Origin: Tidjanibacter sp. | GTDB taxonomy: Bacteria; Bacteroidota; Bacteroidia; Bacteroidales; Rikenellaceae | Length of the DNA stretch: 7,010 nucleotides | Direction: 5' to 3' | NCBI GenBank assembly: GCA_017628675.1 | Contig: JAGBYS010000138.1 | Location: forward strand, 1 to 7,010 | Shown: positions 4,801 through 7,010 of the stretch, piece after piece | How the letters are laid out: each line of letters starts with the position of its first letter | Numbering within the stretch: the first letter of the stretch is position 1 | Notes under the pieces: model-generated | Seen by the model: only the letters and a program-made list of their open reading frames with translations | The model's database searches: none | Told to the model about the DNA's origin: nothing | Position numbers and translations under genes: made by a program

Positions 4801-6054
4801 TTAAGCACCAATAATTGTCACCGTACAGCGATTTTTCTGCAAGTGACGCTCCGCCACCGCCAAAAGTTCGGCGGGGGTGATGGTGCGCACACGCTCCATA
4901 AAATGTTCCGTATAGTCGTTGCGCTCACCGTTTTGGATGTTCTCGATGGTCACATCCGCAGCACCAAACGGCCCGTCGAAGATCCTCATCACATCGCCCA
5001 CGATGATTTTCCTCACAATCTCCAACTCCTCCTCCCTGATAGGCTCGGAAGCAATCCGCTCCAACTCATTGAAAAATTCGGCTATGGCCTCGTCGGTGTG
5101 CTCGGCAGCCACCTCGGCACTCATCACGAAGTAGCCCGACTGGTCGAGATTGATCATTGCGGCATAGGCACCATAGGTGTAGCCGTGCTCCTCCCTGAGG
5201 TTCTGCATCAGGCGTGAGCCGAAGTAGCCACCCATAGCCGTGGCCAACACCTGCAGGGGGATGAAGTCGGGGTGGGAGCGCGAGAAGAGCGGTATGCCAA
5301 TCTTCACCGACGACTGCACAGCACCCTCAAGGCTATCCTTGGCAAAGGGCACTGACTCCAGTGGAGGAATCTCCCTGGAGGCCTCCTTGCCCTCGGGCAG
5401 TGCGGCCAGAATGGCCTTCACCCTCTCCTCCACCTCGGGGCCGAAGTCGCCTGAGATGACCGCAAAGGCGTTGGCAGCGTTGTAGTGGGCCTGGTAGAAC
5501 TCACTGAGCAGTTCGGGTGTGAGGTCGTCGTAGGCCTCCTCGGAGGAGGTTATGCCGTAAGGGTGATTCTCGCCAAAGAGCGACTTGCCGAAGAGCTCAC
5601 GAGAGAGTTGCTCGGGCTTGCTGCGCTGGATGTGGAGTTGCTCCTTGCGCTTGGCGCAGTAGGAGGCAATCTCACGCTCGGGGAACCTGGGCCTTAGGAT
5701 GACCTCCTCGGCGATGTCGAGCGTGGGGTCGATGAACTTGCCGAGTGAGCAGAAGGTCACCACCGACCAGTCGCGGTCTATGTTGGCGTCGTAGTAGGAG
5801 CCGACAAAGTCGAGCCCCTCGGCTATCTGCTCGCCCGAAAAATTCTGGGTACCCTCCGAGAGGGTGTTCACAACCGTCGAGGCGCTGAAGGGCACCGTCT
5901 GGTAGGAGGTGCCGGCACGGAACACAAAACTGACCCTCACAACGCCCTGTGTGGAGTTGTGGAGGGTGTAGAGAGGGGTGCCGTTGGCGGCCTTTGTGAC
6001 CTCATAGTGGGGCACACGGGGAAGGCTTATGGGGTGTATCTCGGGTCGTTTCAT
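4801..6054 (-). CDS. M16 family peptidase-like protein, non-catalytic subunit
   Basis: This is one half of a two-chain M16 (insulinase/mitochondrial processing peptidase-like) metallopeptidase. The 417 residues fit the usual 410-450 of single M16 subunits. The zinc motif HXXEH is missing: in the matching place, ten to six residues before the conserved EGT (67-69), it has STVVN (59-63). The C-terminal half keeps the substrate-anchoring R/Y pair in GSRLMQNLREEHGYTYGAY, Arg 287 and Tyr 294, seven apart as in the family. The split of zinc site and R/Y pair between chains is known in M16B enzymes and mitochondrial processing peptidase. I see no signal peptide, so it is probably cytoplasmic. Its ATG overlaps the stop of the upstream M16 gene by four bases (ATGA at 6051-6054), which suggests translational coupling and a 1:1 complex. 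No convincing terminator follows it, so some transcripts may run into the lipoprotein gene. Confidence 0.9.
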   Translation of the reverse strand: MKRPEIHPISLPRVPHYEVTKAANGTPLYTLHNSTQGVVRVSFVFRAGTSYQTVPFSASTVVNTLSEGTQNFSGEQIAEGLDFVGSYYDANIDRDWSVVTFCSLGKFIDPTLDIAEEVILRPRFPEREIASYCAKRKEQLHIQRSKPEQLSRELFGKSLFGENHPYGITSSEEAYDDLTPELLSEFYQAHYNAANAFAVISGDFGPEVEERVKAILAALPEGKEASREIPPLESVPFAKDSLEGAVQSSVKIGIPLFSRSHPDFIPLQVLATAMGGYFGSRLMQNLREEHGYTYGAYAAMINLDQSGYFVMSAEVAAEHTDEAIAEFFNELERIASEPIREEELEIVRKIIVGDVMRIFDGPFGAADVTIENIQNGERNDYTEHFMERVRTITPAELLAVAERHLQKNRCTVTIIGA

Positions 6055-7010
6055 CTCTTGCTGCGGTAGATAAGGGTTGCACTCTGGTTGCGGTTGAGAT
6101 TCTGCTCGATGTAGGAGGAGATCTCCTCGGCGGTGATGGAGCGGTAGAGCTCAATCTCGCCATTCAGAAGGCTCATATCGCCCAGCATACTGTAGTAGCC
6201 GAGGTTCATAGCCTTGTTCATAACATTCAGCTCACCAAAGGTGATGTTGGCCTCAAACTTGTTCTGCACCTTGCGCAGCTCGTAGTCGCCCACGGGCTCC
6301 TTGACCAAGAGTTCCAACTCGCCATAGAGGGCCTCCTCGGCCTCATCGACGCTCGTTCCGGGGGTTATCTGGCCCGTGAGGATGAGCATACCCTGTCCAC
6401 TCTCGCCCGTGATGTAGGCGTTGACGGCGGAGAATATCTGCCTCTGGCGCACCAGGTGCTGGTAGATGCGGGCCGACTCGCCACCGGCCAGCAGATCCGT
6501 GAGCAGGTCACAGAGGTAGTAGCCCCTCTCGCCCCTCGGCTCCATCAAAAAGGCGATGGTTATCTGGTCGGCAGGCACATTGGACTCAATGGTGTGTCGG
6601 CGAGGCGAAGTGATGGCTGGCTCTATGATGCTCTCTTGTGAGTGGGTGTTGGCCCTTCCCGCAGGCAGTGAGCCGAAGTAGCGCTCGGCGGCCTCGAAGA
6701 TGCGCTCGGCTGGCAGGGCGGCCGAAACGCTCAAAATGGCATTGGAGGGGTTGTAGAACCTCTCATAAAAAGCCCTCACATCCTCCAGCGAAGCGTTGCG
6801 GATGTGGTCGGGGGTTATGCCGATGACGGGCCAACGGTAGGGGTGGCGGGTGTAGACCATACTGCGTAGCGTGTGCCACTGCTCGCCGTAGGGGCGATTC
6901 AGGAAACGCTGGTTGAACTCCTCGATCACCACCGACTTCTCGAGCGAGAGTTTCTCGGGGGTGATGTCGAGCCCCATCATACGGTCGGCCTCGAGCCAGA
7001 GGGCCGTCTC
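6051..7010 (-). CDS. M16 family zinc peptidase, probable catalytic subunit (5' end outside the window)
   Basis: This is the likely active partner of the downstream M16-like protein. The 319 residues visible are the C-terminal three quarters, and roughly 95-100 residues including any HXXEH lie past the right edge. The reading frame stays open to position 7010 with ETALWLEADRMMGL, which matches the conserved helix before the third zinc ligand, so the ATG at 6980 is internal and not the start. VVIEEFNQRFLNRPYG follows; its second Glu fits the third zinc ligand of M16 enzymes, and HPYRWPVIG is also typical. The segment that holds the R/Y pair in the partner is poorly conserved here (ESARIYQHLVRQRQIFSAV), as expected if the active site is shared between chains. 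It ends in TGA within the ATGA overlap. The call as catalytic rests on the retained glutamate, since the HXXEH is not visible. Confidence 0.88.
   Translation of the reverse strand, partial: ETALWLEADRMMGLDITPEKLSLEKSVVIEEFNQRFLNRPYGEQWHTLRSMVYTRHPYRWPVIGITPDHIRNASLEDVRAFYERFYNPSNAILSVSAALPAERIFEAAERYFGSLPAGRANTHSQESIIEPAITSPRRHTIESNVPADQITIAFLMEPRGERGYYLCDLLTDLLAGGESARIYQHLVRQRQIFSAVNAYITGESGQGMLILTGQITPGTSVDEAEEALYGELELLVKEPVGDYELRKVQNKFEANITFGELNVMNKAMNLGYYSMLGDMSLLNGEIELYRSITAEEISSYIEQNLNRNQSATLIYRSKR

Noticed and set aside
6051..6980. A complete 309-residue M16 gene starting at the ATG at 6980
   Set aside because: The frame is open upstream to the window edge with family-conserved residues, and the protein would lack the N-terminal zinc region. 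It is better read as cut off by the window.

Overview
The window reads as chromosomal DNA from a Bacteroidota bacterium, most likely Bacteroidales. An Alistipes-like member of the Rikenellaceae is my best guess. The evidence is Bacteroidota-type promoters (TTTG about 20 bp upstream of TAnnTTTG-like boxes), A-rich leaders with little Shine-Dalgarno sequence, a Bacteroidales-style lipoprotein, and GC-rich codon choice. The genus is inference. I see no rRNA, tRNA, insertion sequence, CRISPR array, phage gene or clear sign of recent transfer.

Layout from left to right. A bidirectional hairpin terminator (13-49) and two sets of 7-bp tandem repeats lie just past the end of prfB. prfB (release factor 2, minus strand, 87-1193) follows a COG0731-type radical SAM gene (minus, 1216-1986) with a 22-bp gap, so the two probably form one operon. 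A well-formed promoter for that operon sits at 2010-2041. Diverging from it is a Blc-type lipocalin gene (plus, 2124-2654). The lipocalin gene converges on a 652-residue secreted lipoprotein gene (minus, 2745-4703), and a second bidirectional terminator lies between them. The lipoprotein has four tandem beta-rich modules, codon choice unlike its neighbours, and a good -7 box with an A-rich leader. Upstream of it is a pair of M16 (insulinase/processing-peptidase) genes on the minus strand joined by an ATGA overlap. One is a subunit without the zinc motif (4801-6054). The other is the probable catalytic partner, cut off by the window's right edge (6051-7010).

How the genes work together. RF2 ends translation at UGA and UAA codons, and here it lacks the usual frameshift autoregulation. 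The two M16 genes probably make a two-chain metallopeptidase. The lipocalin and the lipoprotein are envelope proteins. I see no single pathway joining all six genes.

I did not find a convincing new multi-gene system. The points most worth a second look are the four-module lipoprotein, the frameshift-free prfB whose stop codon lies inside a 7-bp tandem repeat, and the palindrome at the -35-like position between the radical SAM and lipocalin genes. There is no gene-free stretch longer than about 140 bp.
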